NCBI GenBank assembly: GCA_937867335.1
Contig: CALMKX010000238.1
Location: 1 to 64,000, forward strand
Direction: 5' to 3'
DNA length: 64,000 nt
Source of the DNA: an uncultured Acidobacteriota bacterium
GTDB taxonomy: Bacteria; Acidobacteriota; Thermoanaerobaculia; Multivoradales; SZUA-115
Translations under genes and position numbers: made by a program
The notes under the pieces: generated by a model
Told to the model about the DNA's origin: nothing
The model's input: only the letters and a program-made list of their open reading frames with translations
Database searches by the model: none
Shown: one piece after another, positions 32,790 to 41,391 of the stretch
Layout: the number at the start of each line of letters is the position of its first letter
How positions within the stretch are numbered: the stretch's first letter is position 1

Positions 32790-34463
32790 TCAGCCCTGGC
32801 GGCTCCGGTAGCGGGCGCGGATGTCCACGGGAACGTCTTCCAGCCGGGCCAGCGCCTTCTCGAGTTCGGGGCCGGGCTTGCCCCAGCGGTCGAGGAACTT
32901 CTGCGTACCGGCATAGTCGCCGTGAGCCTGGAGCAGCAGCATCTCGCCGAGCAGAGAGCGAATGGCGCCGGGGAACTTCTCCGGCACGGCGCGGAAGCGG
33001 CCGTCCGGATCCACCTTCAAGGCTCCCTGGGCGAGCAGATAGTTGAACTGGGTCACCACGCCCTTGCCATGAGCCTCGTGCACCCCGAAACGGGCCGCGC
33101 GGAAGAGCCCGGCCACGTAGGTGGGCTCGAGCTCCGCCTGCAGGCTCTTCGCCACCACGCCCTTGTCCATCAGGGCGAGCAGGTTGTACACCCCCATCAC
33201 GTCCGCCTTGGCCTCTTCGAGGGGCGAGAACAGCTCCTTCAACTCCTTCCTCACCTCGGTCTTCTGGCCGTCTTTGGTGATGGTGCCGGGGCCGAGTCCG
33301 TGGGAGAGCTCGTGGTGCAGCACTTCTTCGAGGAAGGCGTCGAAGGAAACCCGGGGCAGCTCCTCGCTCGCCAGGACCCGCTGGGCGATCGGCTGTAGGA
33401 TCTTCTCGAACTTGGCCCGCATTACGTTGCGCATCAGCACCTTCTTCGATCCCTTGGCGTCGCGCACCCGCTCGTCGTTGGGCAGGTTGTAGGCCACCGC
33501 GGGGATGCCGGCACGGGCGTCGCCGGCGGCCAGAGCGAGGTCCACCACGCGGATCGGGCTGTCGGTACCGCGGCTCAGGTTCTTGAAGCGGTCGTCGATC
33601 GGCAGGTTCCGCTCGAGCCACGGTAGCTCGCTCTTGTAGCGGGCCAGCTTGGCCGACTCCTGGGGCAGGTTCACTGTCAGGTAGGCCTCGAAGGCCGCCT
33701 TGTAGCCGAACAGTCCATCCTCGTAGGTTTCGTAGGGGCCGATGGTGATCTCCACCGGTGCGTCGAGGTCCATCCAGGCGACCTCGCTCGCGAAGTAGTC
33801 GTCCGAGAGGAAGGCCTGGGCGCGCTTGGCGAGGAAGTCCTTGAGGCTGGCGTTGTCGGTAGCCTTGGCGGCCTCGATCAGCAGGTGGCTCGCCGGCGCC
33901 AGCCACTGCCGGTAGGCCTTCGAGTAGGGCACCGCTTCGAAGCCGCTGCCCTGACGCTCGACCACGGTGTAGAGCGAGGTGAGCGCCTCCTTCTGGTCCG
34001 GATGATGGGCGATCCAGCTCTCGAGCTCCTCGCGGCTCATGTCCTCGGGGTAGTAGCCCGCCCCCGGAGGGTGAGCGAGCTCGCCCAGGAAGGGCTCCAT
34101 ACCGGAGAGGCGATCCCAGGGGCCGAGGTTGAAGTCCAGGTAGTAGGCGCGGGCGGCGTCGGCGAGCGGCCCGCTGAGCGTGTCGAGACGGGCGATCACG
34201 CCGGCGTTGTTGCGCCACACCTGCTGCTGAAAGACGCGATCGATCAGCCCGGACGCCTCGCCGAGGAGCGAGAGGACCTTGAGGTCCTGCGGCGAAAGGG
34301 CGCTCTCGTCGGCCGCGATTTCCACCGGAACCAGCCGGCCGAGCCGCTTTTCGATGTCTGGGGCGATCTTCATGGTGGGTACTCCAGCCAGGGGAGCGGT
34401 GTTCTGAGCGATGGCCAGGGCAGGGAAGAGAACTGCGAGGGCAAGAGCGAGTCGGGAACGCAT
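32790..34463 (-). CDS. Dipeptidyl-peptidase III-like (M49-type) zinc peptidase
   Basis: The 557-residue protein has a signal peptide (MRSRLALALAVLFPALAIAQ). The metal site is seen in EVLHHELSHGLGPGTI and in LFSPLEEAKADVMGVYNLL, where the Glu is the third ligand. YETYEDGLFGYKAAFEAY and a substrate cleft region precede them. Classic DPP III has HExxxH; here the spacing is HExxH, as in a divergent bacterial branch. It should release dipeptides from short peptides in the periplasm. ATG at 34463 has AGGAGG 8 nt upstream. It is first in an operon with pepE. Confidence 0.87.
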   Translation of the reverse strand: MRSRLALALAVLFPALAIAQNTAPLAGVPTMKIAPDIEKRLGRLVPVEIAADESALSPQDLKVLSLLGEASGLIDRVFQQQVWRNNAGVIARLDTLSGPLADAARAYYLDFNLGPWDRLSGMEPFLGELAHPPGAGYYPEDMSREELESWIAHHPDQKEALTSLYTVVERQGSGFEAVPYSKAYRQWLAPASHLLIEAAKATDNASLKDFLAKRAQAFLSDDYFASEVAWMDLDAPVEITIGPYETYEDGLFGYKAAFEAYLTVNLPQESAKLARYKSELPWLERNLPIDDRFKNLSRGTDSPIRVVDLALAAGDARAGIPAVAYNLPNDERVRDAKGSKKVLMRNVMRAKFEKILQPIAQRVLASEELPRVSFDAFLEEVLHHELSHGLGPGTITKDGQKTEVRKELKELFSPLEEAKADVMGVYNLLALMDKGVVAKSLQAELEPTYVAGLFRAARFGVHEAHGKGVVTQFNYLLAQGALKVDPDGRFRAVPEKFPGAIRSLLGEMLLLQAHGDYAGTQKFLDRWGKPGPELEKALARLEDVPVDIRARYRSRQG

Positions 34464-34509
34464 CCGGCGGGCCTCCTGTTGTTATCCTACCGCGGCGAGG
34501 GGCCCGACC

Positions 34510-34917
34510 ATGAGCTGCTGGCTGCTCAAGACCGAACCGGAAGACTACTCCTTCACTGACCTCGAGCGGGACGGCCGCACGGTATGGGACGGCGTGGCTA
34601 ACAACCAGGCCTTGATCCACCTGCGCAACGCTCGGCCCGGCGACGAAGCGCTCATCTACCACACCGGCGACGAGCGCTCGGCGGTGGGCCTGGCGCGAGT
34701 GGTCTCCGAGCCCTACCCGGACCCGCGGAGCGACGACCCTCGTCTGGCAGTGTTCGATGTCGAGGTCGGGCGCCGGCTACCGCGCCCCGTCACCCTTGCC
34801 GAGATCAAAGCCGACCCGGCCTTCGCCGGTTTCGACCTGGTGCGCAACTCGCGCCTGTCGGCGATGCCGGTGCCGCCCGAGCTCTGGCGGCTGCTCCTGG
34901 CCCGCGCAGGGCTCTGA
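34510..34917 (+). CDS. EVE domain protein
   Basis: The 135-residue protein is one EVE (PUA-like) domain: CWLLKTEPEDYSFTDLERDG, TVWDGVANNQALIHLRNARP, GDEALIYHTGDERSAVGLAR and a C-terminal FDLVRNSRLSAMPVPPELW. EVE domains bind modified bases in DNA or RNA, and relatives are used in anti-phage and modification-dependent systems. Here it is alone and divergent from the M49-like gene. ATG at 34510 has GAGGGG upstream. Confidence 0.92.
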   Translation: MSCWLLKTEPEDYSFTDLERDGRTVWDGVANNQALIHLRNARPGDEALIYHTGDERSAVGLARVVSEPYPDPRSDDPRLAVFDVEVGRRLPRPVTLAEIKADPAFAGFDLVRNSRLSAMPVPPELWRLLLARAGL

Positions 34918-34918
34918 G

Positions 34919-35575
34919 CTAGTTCGGCTGGCGGGCCGCCTTGCGCATCAACTCGAGGTAGCCCTCGCCGTTGGTGAGGTAGGTCCGCCGGCCCTCGGTG
35001 GCGAACACCAGCTCGATGCCGCCCTCCTGCTCTTCGGGCTCGAGCAGGGGTCGCAGAGCCGCGGGGAGATCCTCCGGCGCATAGCCCCAGACTTCTTCGC
35101 TGATCAGCCCGGTCCGCCCTCCCGGGTGGGCAGCTCCGTCCGGTGCGGCGAGAGCTGGCACCGTGCGCTGGCGGTAGCGCAGCACCCGGGGCGGGCCCAG
35201 CAGTACCAGGGCCCGGCCTCGATCGCTCAGGCTGCCCCGGCGGTTGCCTTCGGCATAGAGGCGATCCGCGGCGATGGCCCGCTCCTGGAAGGTGGTGCGG
35301 AAGGGGTTTTCCTGATCCTCGGGGGTGGGGTCTCGCCGGCGCCAGAAGGCTTCGATCTCCGCCACCGCCTGCACGTTGTCGCGCACCCGCCGGAAGCCAC
35401 GCACTTCCTCGGGAGTCATCAGCCAGCGCACCGGCCCCTCCAGCCAGACGTCGAGCCCGGGGGTGAGGCTGCGGGTGGCCGCCGAGCTACAGGCCAGGAC
35501 CAGCAACGCCGACAACAGGGCGGCGGCCAGAACCCCCTGGCGCGAGCAGGGGCCAGCCAGCGGAGTGGACCGCAC
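34919..35575 (-). CDS. GWxTD-domain lipoprotein
   Basis: The 218-residue protein has a lipoprotein signal with lipobox LVLACSS (Cys about 29). A GWxTD-type domain follows: RWLMTPEEVRGFRRV, AEIEAFWRRRDPTPEDQENP, ERAIAADRLYAEG and GRALVLLGPP. These match the family even though the naming motif reads RWLMT here. The family is typical of Acidobacteriota and related phyla; function unknown. GTG at 35575 is used as start. It lies downstream of the ABC exporter genes on the same strand after a 93-nt gap, and its end nearly touches the EVE gene end. Confidence 0.85.
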   Translation of the reverse strand: MRSTPLAGPCSRQGVLAAALLSALLVLACSSAATRSLTPGLDVWLEGPVRWLMTPEEVRGFRRVRDNVQAVAEIEAFWRRRDPTPEDQENPFRTTFQERAIAADRLYAEGNRRGSLSDRGRALVLLGPPRVLRYRQRTVPALAAPDGAAHPGGRTGLISEEVWGYAPEDLPAALRPLLEPEEQEGGIELVFATEGRRTYLTNGEGYLELMRKAARQPN

Positions 35576-35668
35576 GCGACCTCGAATCGGGCGGATGATG
35601 GGCTCCTTGCGAGGAAGAGAGCTCCAGTGTATCCCAAAGCCCGCGGCTCTTCGGATCTGCGAGAAGCC

Positions 35669-36913
35669 TCAAGCAGACGGCTTGCGCCAGCGCACTCCAC
35701 CGTCGGCGCCCCAGGCGTGCTCGGGGAAGTAGAGGCCCACACCGCGGTCCTGGGCGGTCACCGAGAAACGGATCACCCCCTTGCGGTAGTCGTAGGGGGC
35801 GCCCTCCCGGGAGTGCACCGCGGCATCCACCAGATACTCGCCGGGGGCCAGCCTCAGCGAGGGGCAGCTCAGACGAATCCGCGCCGAGCCCTCGAGCCGC
35901 TCCGGCACGAAGCCGGCGAGGTCCGTGTTGGTGCCCCAACACTCGACGCCCCGCGGCGTGTGGAGAGCGATGCCGAAAACGAAATCCGCGAGCGCCTCGT
36001 GGGCGCGCACTTCGAGCTCGAAGGTCACGGGCTCGCCGCTTGCCAGGTAGTAGCGCTCTTCGCCGCCCACCTGGAGGCGTACTGCTTCGATCTCGGCCAC
36101 CTGGCTGCCCCAACGTGTCGCCTCGGCCAGCGGCTCTTCTTGCTGCTGGCGGTGCGCTTCGCCTTCCGCTTCGGCCACGGCCTGGCGGTAGGCGTCGGTG
36201 ACCCGGCGTGGGGGGCCGATCAGCCGGGCCCGGCCGCGGTCCAGCCAGAGCACCCGGTCGCAGTACTGTTCCACCAGGGCCAGGGAATGGCTCACCAGGA
36301 GCAGCGTTCGCCCGGCGGCGAGAAACTCCTCGATGCGCGCCAGGCAGCGGTGGGCGAAAGCTTCGTCCCCCACGGCCAGCACCTCATCCACCAGCAGGAT
36401 GTCCGGGTCGGTGTGGATGGCGACTGCGAAGCCCAATCGCACGTACATGCCCGAGGAGTAATTCTTGACCGGCTCCTCCATGAAATCGGCCAGCCCGGAA
36501 AACTCGACGATCCGCTCGTAGCGCTCGGCGATCTCCTTGCGTGAGAGGCCCAGGATCGCGCCGTTGATGAAGACGTTCTCGCGGCCGGAGATCTCGGGAT
36601 GGAAGCCCGCTCCGAGCTCGATCAACGCGGCCACCCGCCCCGCCACCTCGAGGCTCCCCGAGGTGGGGCTCAGAATCCCCGCCACCACCTTGAGCAGGGT
36701 CGACTTGCCCGAGCCATTGCCGCCGATGACCCCGAAGGCCTCGCCCTTCGCGACCGAGAAGCTCACGTCTTCGAGGGCGGCGATCGCCTCGCCTTCGCGG
36801 GGCCGAGCCCGGCGCCGCTCGAGCAGAGCGCTTTTCAGCGTGCGCAGCCGCTCGCCGGGAGAGACCCGCCGGAAGAACTTGCCGAGGTGTTCGGCGCGGA
36901 TGGCGTCGCTCAT
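35669..36913 (-). CDS. Polysaccharide ABC exporter ATPase (Wzt-like) with C-terminal recognition domain
   Basis: The 414-residue protein has an ABC ATPase (about residues 1-245): Walker A GVIGGNGSGKSTLLKVVAGI, signature VKNYSSGMYVRLGFAVAIH, Walker B ILLVDEVLAVGDEAF and switch His in LLLVSHS. Residues about 250-414 form a beta-sandwich extension like Wzt-C, which in O-antigen systems recognises the capped glycan end. It powers export of O-antigen or teichoic-like polymer with the permease encoded just upstream (3-nt gap). No glycosyltransferases are adjacent. Confidence 0.92.
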   Translation of the reverse strand: MSDAIRAEHLGKFFRRVSPGERLRTLKSALLERRRARPREGEAIAALEDVSFSVAKGEAFGVIGGNGSGKSTLLKVVAGILSPTSGSLEVAGRVAALIELGAGFHPEISGRENVFINGAILGLSRKEIAERYERIVEFSGLADFMEEPVKNYSSGMYVRLGFAVAIHTDPDILLVDEVLAVGDEAFAHRCLARIEEFLAAGRTLLLVSHSLALVEQYCDRVLWLDRGRARLIGPPRRVTDAYRQAVAEAEGEAHRQQQEEPLAEATRWGSQVAEIEAVRLQVGGEERYYLASGEPVTFELEVRAHEALADFVFGIALHTPRGVECWGTNTDLAGFVPERLEGSARIRLSCPSLRLAPGEYLVDAAVHSREGAPYDYRKGVIRFSVTAQDRGVGLYFPEHAWGADGGVRWRKPSA

Positions 36914-36916
36914 CGC

Positions 36917-37720
36917 CTACACCGCCTCCACCAAGGTGTCGCGCAGGCGGTGGAACACCCAGCCTCCCAGCGCACAGGCGGCGAGGGCCGCCCCGAGCAT
37001 CTGCAGCCACACGGTGACGCCGGGCAGCTGGCCATAGAAGAGCAGCTGCTGGTAGGCCAGGATGAAGGGTGTGACCGGGTTCACCCGCACCACCAGCGAG
37101 AGCGCGCGAACGGGGATCGCCTCGAGCGAGTAGAGGATGGGGGTGAGGAAGAAGAACAGGGTGAGCAGGTTGGCGACGATGTCCTTCAGGTCCTTGAAAT
37201 GGACGTACAGCGCCGCGAGCCCCAGCGCCAGGCCGGAGAGGAGTGCCAGCTCGAGCAGCACCACTACCGGCAGCAGCAGGCAGCTGAGGCCCCCCACGGC
37301 GTAGCCCAGCGCCCGGCCCACGGCGAGGGCGGCGCCCAGGATCGGCAGGGCGAGAAGGAAATGGGCGCCGTTGCCGAGAACCGCCACCAGCGGTAGCAGC
37401 TCGGCCGGGAAAGCGGCCTTGCGAATCAGCCCGGAGTGCGTGGCGAGCGAGACGACGCCTTCGTTCAAAGAGCTCGCCACCCAGATCCAGGGGAAGAGCC
37501 CGCAGATGAGGAAGAGGGCATAGGGCTCCGCCGCGGAGCCGCGGGCCGGCCGGAAAGCCATACCGAAGACGAAGCTATACACCCCGAGCAACAAGAGCGG
37601 GTTCACCAGGGACCAGAAGAACCCCAGCACCGAGCCCCGATAGCGCGCCTTGAGTTCGCGCACGGTAAGCGTGGCGAGCAGGCTGCGGGATCGCAGGATG
37701 TGGCGAAAGGTTGTCAGCAT
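36917..37720 (-). CDS. Polysaccharide ABC exporter permease (Wzm/TagG-like)
   Basis: The 267-residue membrane protein has six transmembrane helices and the ABC-2 family motifs: LTVRELKARYRGSVLGFFWS near the N-terminus, NPLLLLGVYSFVFGMAF, and YVHFKDLKDIVANLLTLFFF (the cytoplasmic coupling region) before the last helices. It forms the channel of a Wzm-Wzt exporter. ATG at 37720; the ATPase follows at 3 nt. It is divergent from the YfhO gene. Confidence 0.92.
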   Translation of the reverse strand: MLTTFRHILRSRSLLATLTVRELKARYRGSVLGFFWSLVNPLLLLGVYSFVFGMAFRPARGSAAEPYALFLICGLFPWIWVASSLNEGVVSLATHSGLIRKAAFPAELLPLVAVLGNGAHFLLALPILGAALAVGRALGYAVGGLSCLLLPVVVLLELALLSGLALGLAALYVHFKDLKDIVANLLTLFFFLTPILYSLEAIPVRALSLVVRVNPVTPFILAYQQLLFYGQLPGVTVWLQMLGAALAACALGGWVFHRLRDTLVEAV

Positions 37721-37849
37721 GGGGGATCGGCCTGCGCCGCTCGCGTTTGTAGCGCGGGAGGGGGGGGAGGGTCAAGGTCGGGGCAGGGGCCGTGATGCCC
37801 GCGATTGGATCCATCCGGCAAGGGGGCGGCGGGCTGCTAGAGTTCGCCG

Positions 37850-40150
37850 GTGCCTTCTTGGAGCGTCGCGGATCTCGTTCCGGGCCTGGTCTTCCTGGTG
37901 GGAGCCGGCGGCCTGAGCTGGGTGCTGCGCCGATTCTACGACCCGCTCCCCCGCCTCCTCCTCGCCTTGTTCGCCCTCTCGGTGCTGGTGGCTTTCCGGT
38001 CCGTGCTCTTGGGTGGCCAGATCCTCCTGCCCCTCGACCTTCTTCGCGCCCAGGTGCCGTTCCAGGGGGTGACGCCGGTCGAGCCCCATGCCAACTACCT
38101 CCAGGGGGACCTGCTCCAGCTCACCGCCGCGACCGCGGCGGAGGTGCATCGCGCCGTGGCCGCCGGCCATTGGCCGCTGATCTCGGACCGCGCCGGCGGC
38201 GGTATGCCGCTGCTGGGCGACCCGCACTCTCAAGCGCTCCAGCCCCTGGCCCTCGCCGACTGGCTTCTGCCGGCGGAGCAGGCCGCGGGCGTGATCGCGG
38301 CGCTTCGGATCTTCGCCTGCCTGGCGTTCACCCTGGCGTTTCTTCGCCGGCAGGGGCTCGAGCTCGGGGCCGCCCTCGTGGGGGCCGTCGCCTGGAGCTT
38401 CGGCGGCTTCCTGATGCTCTGGCTCGGCTGGCCCCACGCCAACTCCGCGGTGCTCCTGCCGGCCTCGCTCTACGCCCTGGTGCTGGTGGACGAACGCGGC
38501 TCGAGGGCCGACTTCTGCTTGCTCACCGGTGTGCTGGCGGCGCTTGCGCTCGCGGGTCATCCGGAAACGATCCTCTACATCACCCTGCTACTGCTGGCCT
38601 TTCTCCTCGCCCGGCTGCGTCGCGCACGGAAGGCCGGCGAGCCGGCGGCCGGAAGGGCTGCGGCTTCCGTGGCCGTCGCGGCGGGGCTGGCCTTCGCCCT
38701 GGCGGCTCCAGCGCTGCTACCGGCGGCCGCCGCGCTGCCGGAGTCGCTGCGTTCCCGCAACGTTCGAGAAGGGGCCCCTCCCTCGGCACCGAGCCCCGAG
38801 TCTCCTTCGCCGACGGCGGCCAAGCGCCTGCTGCCCTTGCTCGCCCCGAACGCCTTCGGCAACAACCTCCACGGCCCGTACTGGGGGGCATCGAACGTCA
38901 ACGAGGACGCCTCCGGCTTCCTCGGCACCGGGGCGGTCTTGCTGGTGCTCCTGGCTCTCGCCCGGCGCCGCGGCTCGCGCCGGCCCCAAGAGCTCTTCTT
39001 CGCGTCGATCGCAGCCCTCACTCTTCTGGTGGTCGCCCTGCCCGTCTGGCTTGGCGGCGCTCTCGACGCCTCCCCCTGGACGCGAATCTCGGACCATCAC
39101 CATCGGCTGATCCTCCTGGCCGGTTGGAGCCTCGCCTACCTCGCCGCCTGCGAGGTGGACCGCTGGCAGCGAGTCGGCGCGGCCCGCTGGCGCGCGATCG
39201 CAGCGGCGGCGCTGGTGGCGCTCGGCCTCCTCTGGGCCTACGGCCGGGCGAGCGCGGACGGAGCGGCTGCCGAACTCGAGATCTTCCGCCACGGCATGAT
39301 GCTCTGGCAGCTGCGCTTCCTCGCCCTGGCCCTGCTCCTGCTTCTGGCTCTGGCACGGCGGCGACTGCTGGGCCCCGCCCTCGCGGCCTGCCTGGCGGGC
39401 GAGTTGCTCCTCACCCACCTGCCGGCCTACCCGCCGGCCCCCGACCGGCTCTCTCCCGGTCGCATCGCCTCCCCCGCCCTGGCTTTCCTGCGGGCGAACG
39501 CCGGGGGCGATCGCGTGGTGGCCCAAGACCTCGCCCTCCTGCCCAACCTCGGCATGCTCTTCGGCCTGGCCGATCTGCGGGTCTACAACCCCATGGCCCC
39601 GGCGGCGTACTTCGACACCCTCCGACCGCTTCTCACCGGCTGGTCGGTGGAGGTGCCGATCCTCGGCCGCTTCGACCACCCTCTCTACGACCGCCTGGGC
39701 GTTGGCTGGGTGCTCGTCCCTCACGGCACGGCGCCGCCACCTGGGCTGGCCATCGCCTTCGAGGACCCTTCCGGGGACGTCTGGCGACGCCCCTTCGCTC
39801 GGCCACGGCTCTTCCTGGAGGGGCTCGAGGGCGCCGCCGCGGCAGACTCCTTGGCCCTCGAGAGCCTGGAGCCCGCCCACCTGCGGGCACGAGTCGAGGT
39901 GAGCCAGGACCGTCTGCTGGCGACGAGCCTCTACCAGGACGGCGGCTGGCGAGTGCTCCGCAACGGCGCACGCCTGCCCGGAGACCGCTCGGGCGGTGTC
40001 TTCCTCGGCGCGCGGCTCGCTTCCGGCGAAGGGAGGCTCGACGTTCTCTATCGCCCGCCCGGCTTCGCCCTCGGGCTTGCCCTGGCGGCGCTCGGCCTGA
40101 CGACCTTGACAGCCTTCTGCCTGCCTAGGCCGGAGCCGCCACCCCTCTGA
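37850..40150 (+). CDS. YfhO-family multi-pass membrane protein
   Basis: The 766-residue protein has about 12-13 transmembrane helices and a soluble C-terminal domain. YfhO landmarks are DLLRAQVPFQGVTPVEPHAN, YLQGDLLQLTAATAAEVHRA, GGMPLLGDPHSQALQPL and SAYLPASLYALVLV-like helices, plus the short C-terminal YQDGGWRVLRNGARLP. The family is linked to envelope glycosylation as a possible lipid-linked sugar transferase. It sits divergent from the polysaccharide exporter, which fits an envelope glycan role. GTG at 37850. Its 3' end overlaps the convergent HD gene by 26 nt. Confidence 0.85.
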   Translation: MPSWSVADLVPGLVFLVGAGGLSWVLRRFYDPLPRLLLALFALSVLVAFRSVLLGGQILLPLDLLRAQVPFQGVTPVEPHANYLQGDLLQLTAATAAEVHRAVAAGHWPLISDRAGGGMPLLGDPHSQALQPLALADWLLPAEQAAGVIAALRIFACLAFTLAFLRRQGLELGAALVGAVAWSFGGFLMLWLGWPHANSAVLLPASLYALVLVDERGSRADFCLLTGVLAALALAGHPETILYITLLLLAFLLARLRRARKAGEPAAGRAAASVAVAAGLAFALAAPALLPAAAALPESLRSRNVREGAPPSAPSPESPSPTAAKRLLPLLAPNAFGNNLHGPYWGASNVNEDASGFLGTGAVLLVLLALARRRGSRRPQELFFASIAALTLLVVALPVWLGGALDASPWTRISDHHHRLILLAGWSLAYLAACEVDRWQRVGAARWRAIAAAALVALGLLWAYGRASADGAAAELEIFRHGMMLWQLRFLALALLLLLALARRRLLGPALAACLAGELLLTHLPAYPPAPDRLSPGRIASPALAFLRANAGGDRVVAQDLALLPNLGMLFGLADLRVYNPMAPAAYFDTLRPLLTGWSVEVPILGRFDHPLYDRLGVGWVLVPHGTAPPPGLAIAFEDPSGDVWRRPFARPRLFLEGLEGAAAADSLALESLEPAHLRARVEVSQDRLLATSLYQDGGWRVLRNGARLPGDRSGGVFLGARLASGEGRLDVLYRPPGFALGLALAALGLTTLTAFCLPRPEPPPL

Positions 40151-40706
40151 GCCCCAGGGCGTCTACCTCGGCCTGAAGGGCTGCGATGACCGTGGCGATG
40201 TGCTCGTCGAGATCGACACCGAACTGCTCGGCGCCCTGGTAGACATCCTCCCGGCTCACGCCCCGGGCGAAGGCCTTCTCTTTGAGGCGCTTCTTGACGC
40301 CGGTCACGTCCACATCGAACAGCGACTTGCTGGGCTTGATCAGCGCCACAGCAGTGACGAAGCCCGCAAGCTCGTCGCAGGCGAAGAGAGCCTTGGCGAG
40401 GAGGCTCTCCCGCGCCACGCCGGTGTAGGGGGCATGGCCGAGGATGGCGGTGCGCATCTCTTCCGGGTAGCCTCGCTCGGCGAGAATGGCCACTCCGCGG
40501 TAGGGGTGATTCTCGGCGTCCGGCCAGCGCTCGTAGTCGAAGTCGTGCATCAGGCCGGTCAAAGCCCACAGCTCTTCGTCCTGCCCGAGCTTGCGGGCAT
40601 AGCCGCGCATCGCGGCCTCGACCGCCAGGGCGTGCTTGCGCAGCCCGTCCTTCTGGGTGTACTCGCAGAGAAGCTCCCACGCGTCTTGCCGGTTCCATTG
40701 GCTCAT
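40125..40706 (-). CDS. HD-domain hydrolase
   Basis: The 193-residue protein is a compact HD domain: KHALAVEAAMRGYARKLGQD (first His), WALTGLMHDFDYERWPD (HD pair, His54-Asp55), HPYRGVAILAERGYPEEM, and LAKALFACDELAGFVTAVAL with the last Asp. This subfamily often carries the YfbR/HDIG-like label and is poorly characterised; a nucleotide phosphohydrolase activity is likely. ATG at 40706 is chosen from the family start. It converges on the YfhO gene with a 26-nt overlap. Confidence 0.9.
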   Translation of the reverse strand: MSQWNRQDAWELLCEYTQKDGLRKHALAVEAAMRGYARKLGQDEELWALTGLMHDFDYERWPDAENHPYRGVAILAERGYPEEMRTAILGHAPYTGVARESLLAKALFACDELAGFVTAVALIKPSKSLFDVDVTGVKKRLKEKAFARGVSREDVYQGAEQFGVDLDEHIATVIAALQAEVDALGLRGVAAPA

Positions 40707-40757
40707 GGCGGGCAACCTTAGCAGGGAGGTCGAGGGGCGGGCTAGAATGTCCGGGTC

Positions 40758-41066
40758 ATGAGCGAAGCCCGCAAGCTCACGGTGCGCTGCCCGGACTGCG
40801 GCAGCGATCTCACCGTGGACGCCGTCACCGGGGAAGTGCTGTTTCACAAGAAACCCAAGGGCGCTCCCGCCGGAGGCAAGGACTTCGACAGCCTGCTCAA
40901 GGGCATCGACGACGACAAGGCCCGCGCCTCCGAAGTCTTCGACCGCGAGTTCGCCGCCTTCCAGGATCGTGATCGGCTGCTCGAAGAGAAGTTCCGGGAG
41001 GCCCTGAAGCGCGCCGAAGAAGAGCCCGACGAAGGCCCCCCGCAACGCCCGTTCGACCTCGATTAG
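40758..41066 (+). CDS. Small single zinc-knuckle protein
   Basis: This 102-residue protein has one Cys pair, VRCPDCGSDLTVDAVTGEVL, followed by a charged helical tail ending PPQRPFDLD. The CPxCG pair suggests half of a zinc ribbon, possibly completed by dimerisation. A TAGAAT -10-like box at about 40742 lies close to the ATG. Similar small proteins are found in Acidobacteriota beside unrelated genes. Function unknown. Confidence 0.7.
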   Translation: MSEARKLTVRCPDCGSDLTVDAVTGEVLFHKKPKGAPAGGKDFDSLLKGIDDDKARASEVFDREFAAFQDRDRLLEEKFREALKRAEEEPDEGPPQRPFDLD

Positions 41067-41091
41067 AAGCGCCGGCCCGTCCTGGCCGGGT

Positions 41092-41391
41092 TCAGTCTGC
41101 TTCGTCTGGGAGGCTGGAAGCCGGCACTCGGCAAACGCTAACCAGCTCGACCGTCTCTGTGTCGTAGGTGAACACGACCAAGAACGAACCGTGGGGAGTG
41201 TGGATGGGGCGAGCGGCGCCCGGTCGGTTCCTTAAGGCCGTGCTGCTTTCGGGGTTGCGAGCGATGATTTTCTCGAAGGCCCTGAGCGCTTCTTCCCACT
41301 CTGGAACGCCCTCGCGGCAGTTCGCTGCAGCCCGAGCGAAGGCCGGGCTACGCAGTACCTTACGCGGACCGCTTCTCCTCGAGGTAGGCAT
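41092..41391 (-). CDS. RelE/ParE-like toxin, partner of Panacea antitoxin
   Basis: The 99-residue basic protein ends in a strand-rich part, HGSFLVVFTYDTETVELVSV, typical of the RelE/ParE fold (compare '..RVIYRIDGDTVEILRV'). The N-terminal helices (SPAFARAAANCREG, LRAFEKIIARNPES) fit too. The start codon overlaps the antitoxin gene by 32 nt, so it is translated after it. Family assignment is weak by sequence; it rests mainly on fold pattern and the antitoxin neighbour. An mRNA-interferase or other translation-blocking role is inferred. Confidence 0.55.
   Translation of the reverse strand: MPTSRRSGPRKVLRSPAFARAAANCREGVPEWEEALRAFEKIIARNPESSTALRNRPGAARPIHTPHGSFLVVFTYDTETVELVSVCRVPASSLPDEAD

Noticed and set aside
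37792-40128. A 778-codon open frame overlapping the YfhO gene
   Set aside because: Its product is Arg/Pro/Gly-rich without helices or motifs, while the other frame shows clear transmembrane helices and YfhO motifs.
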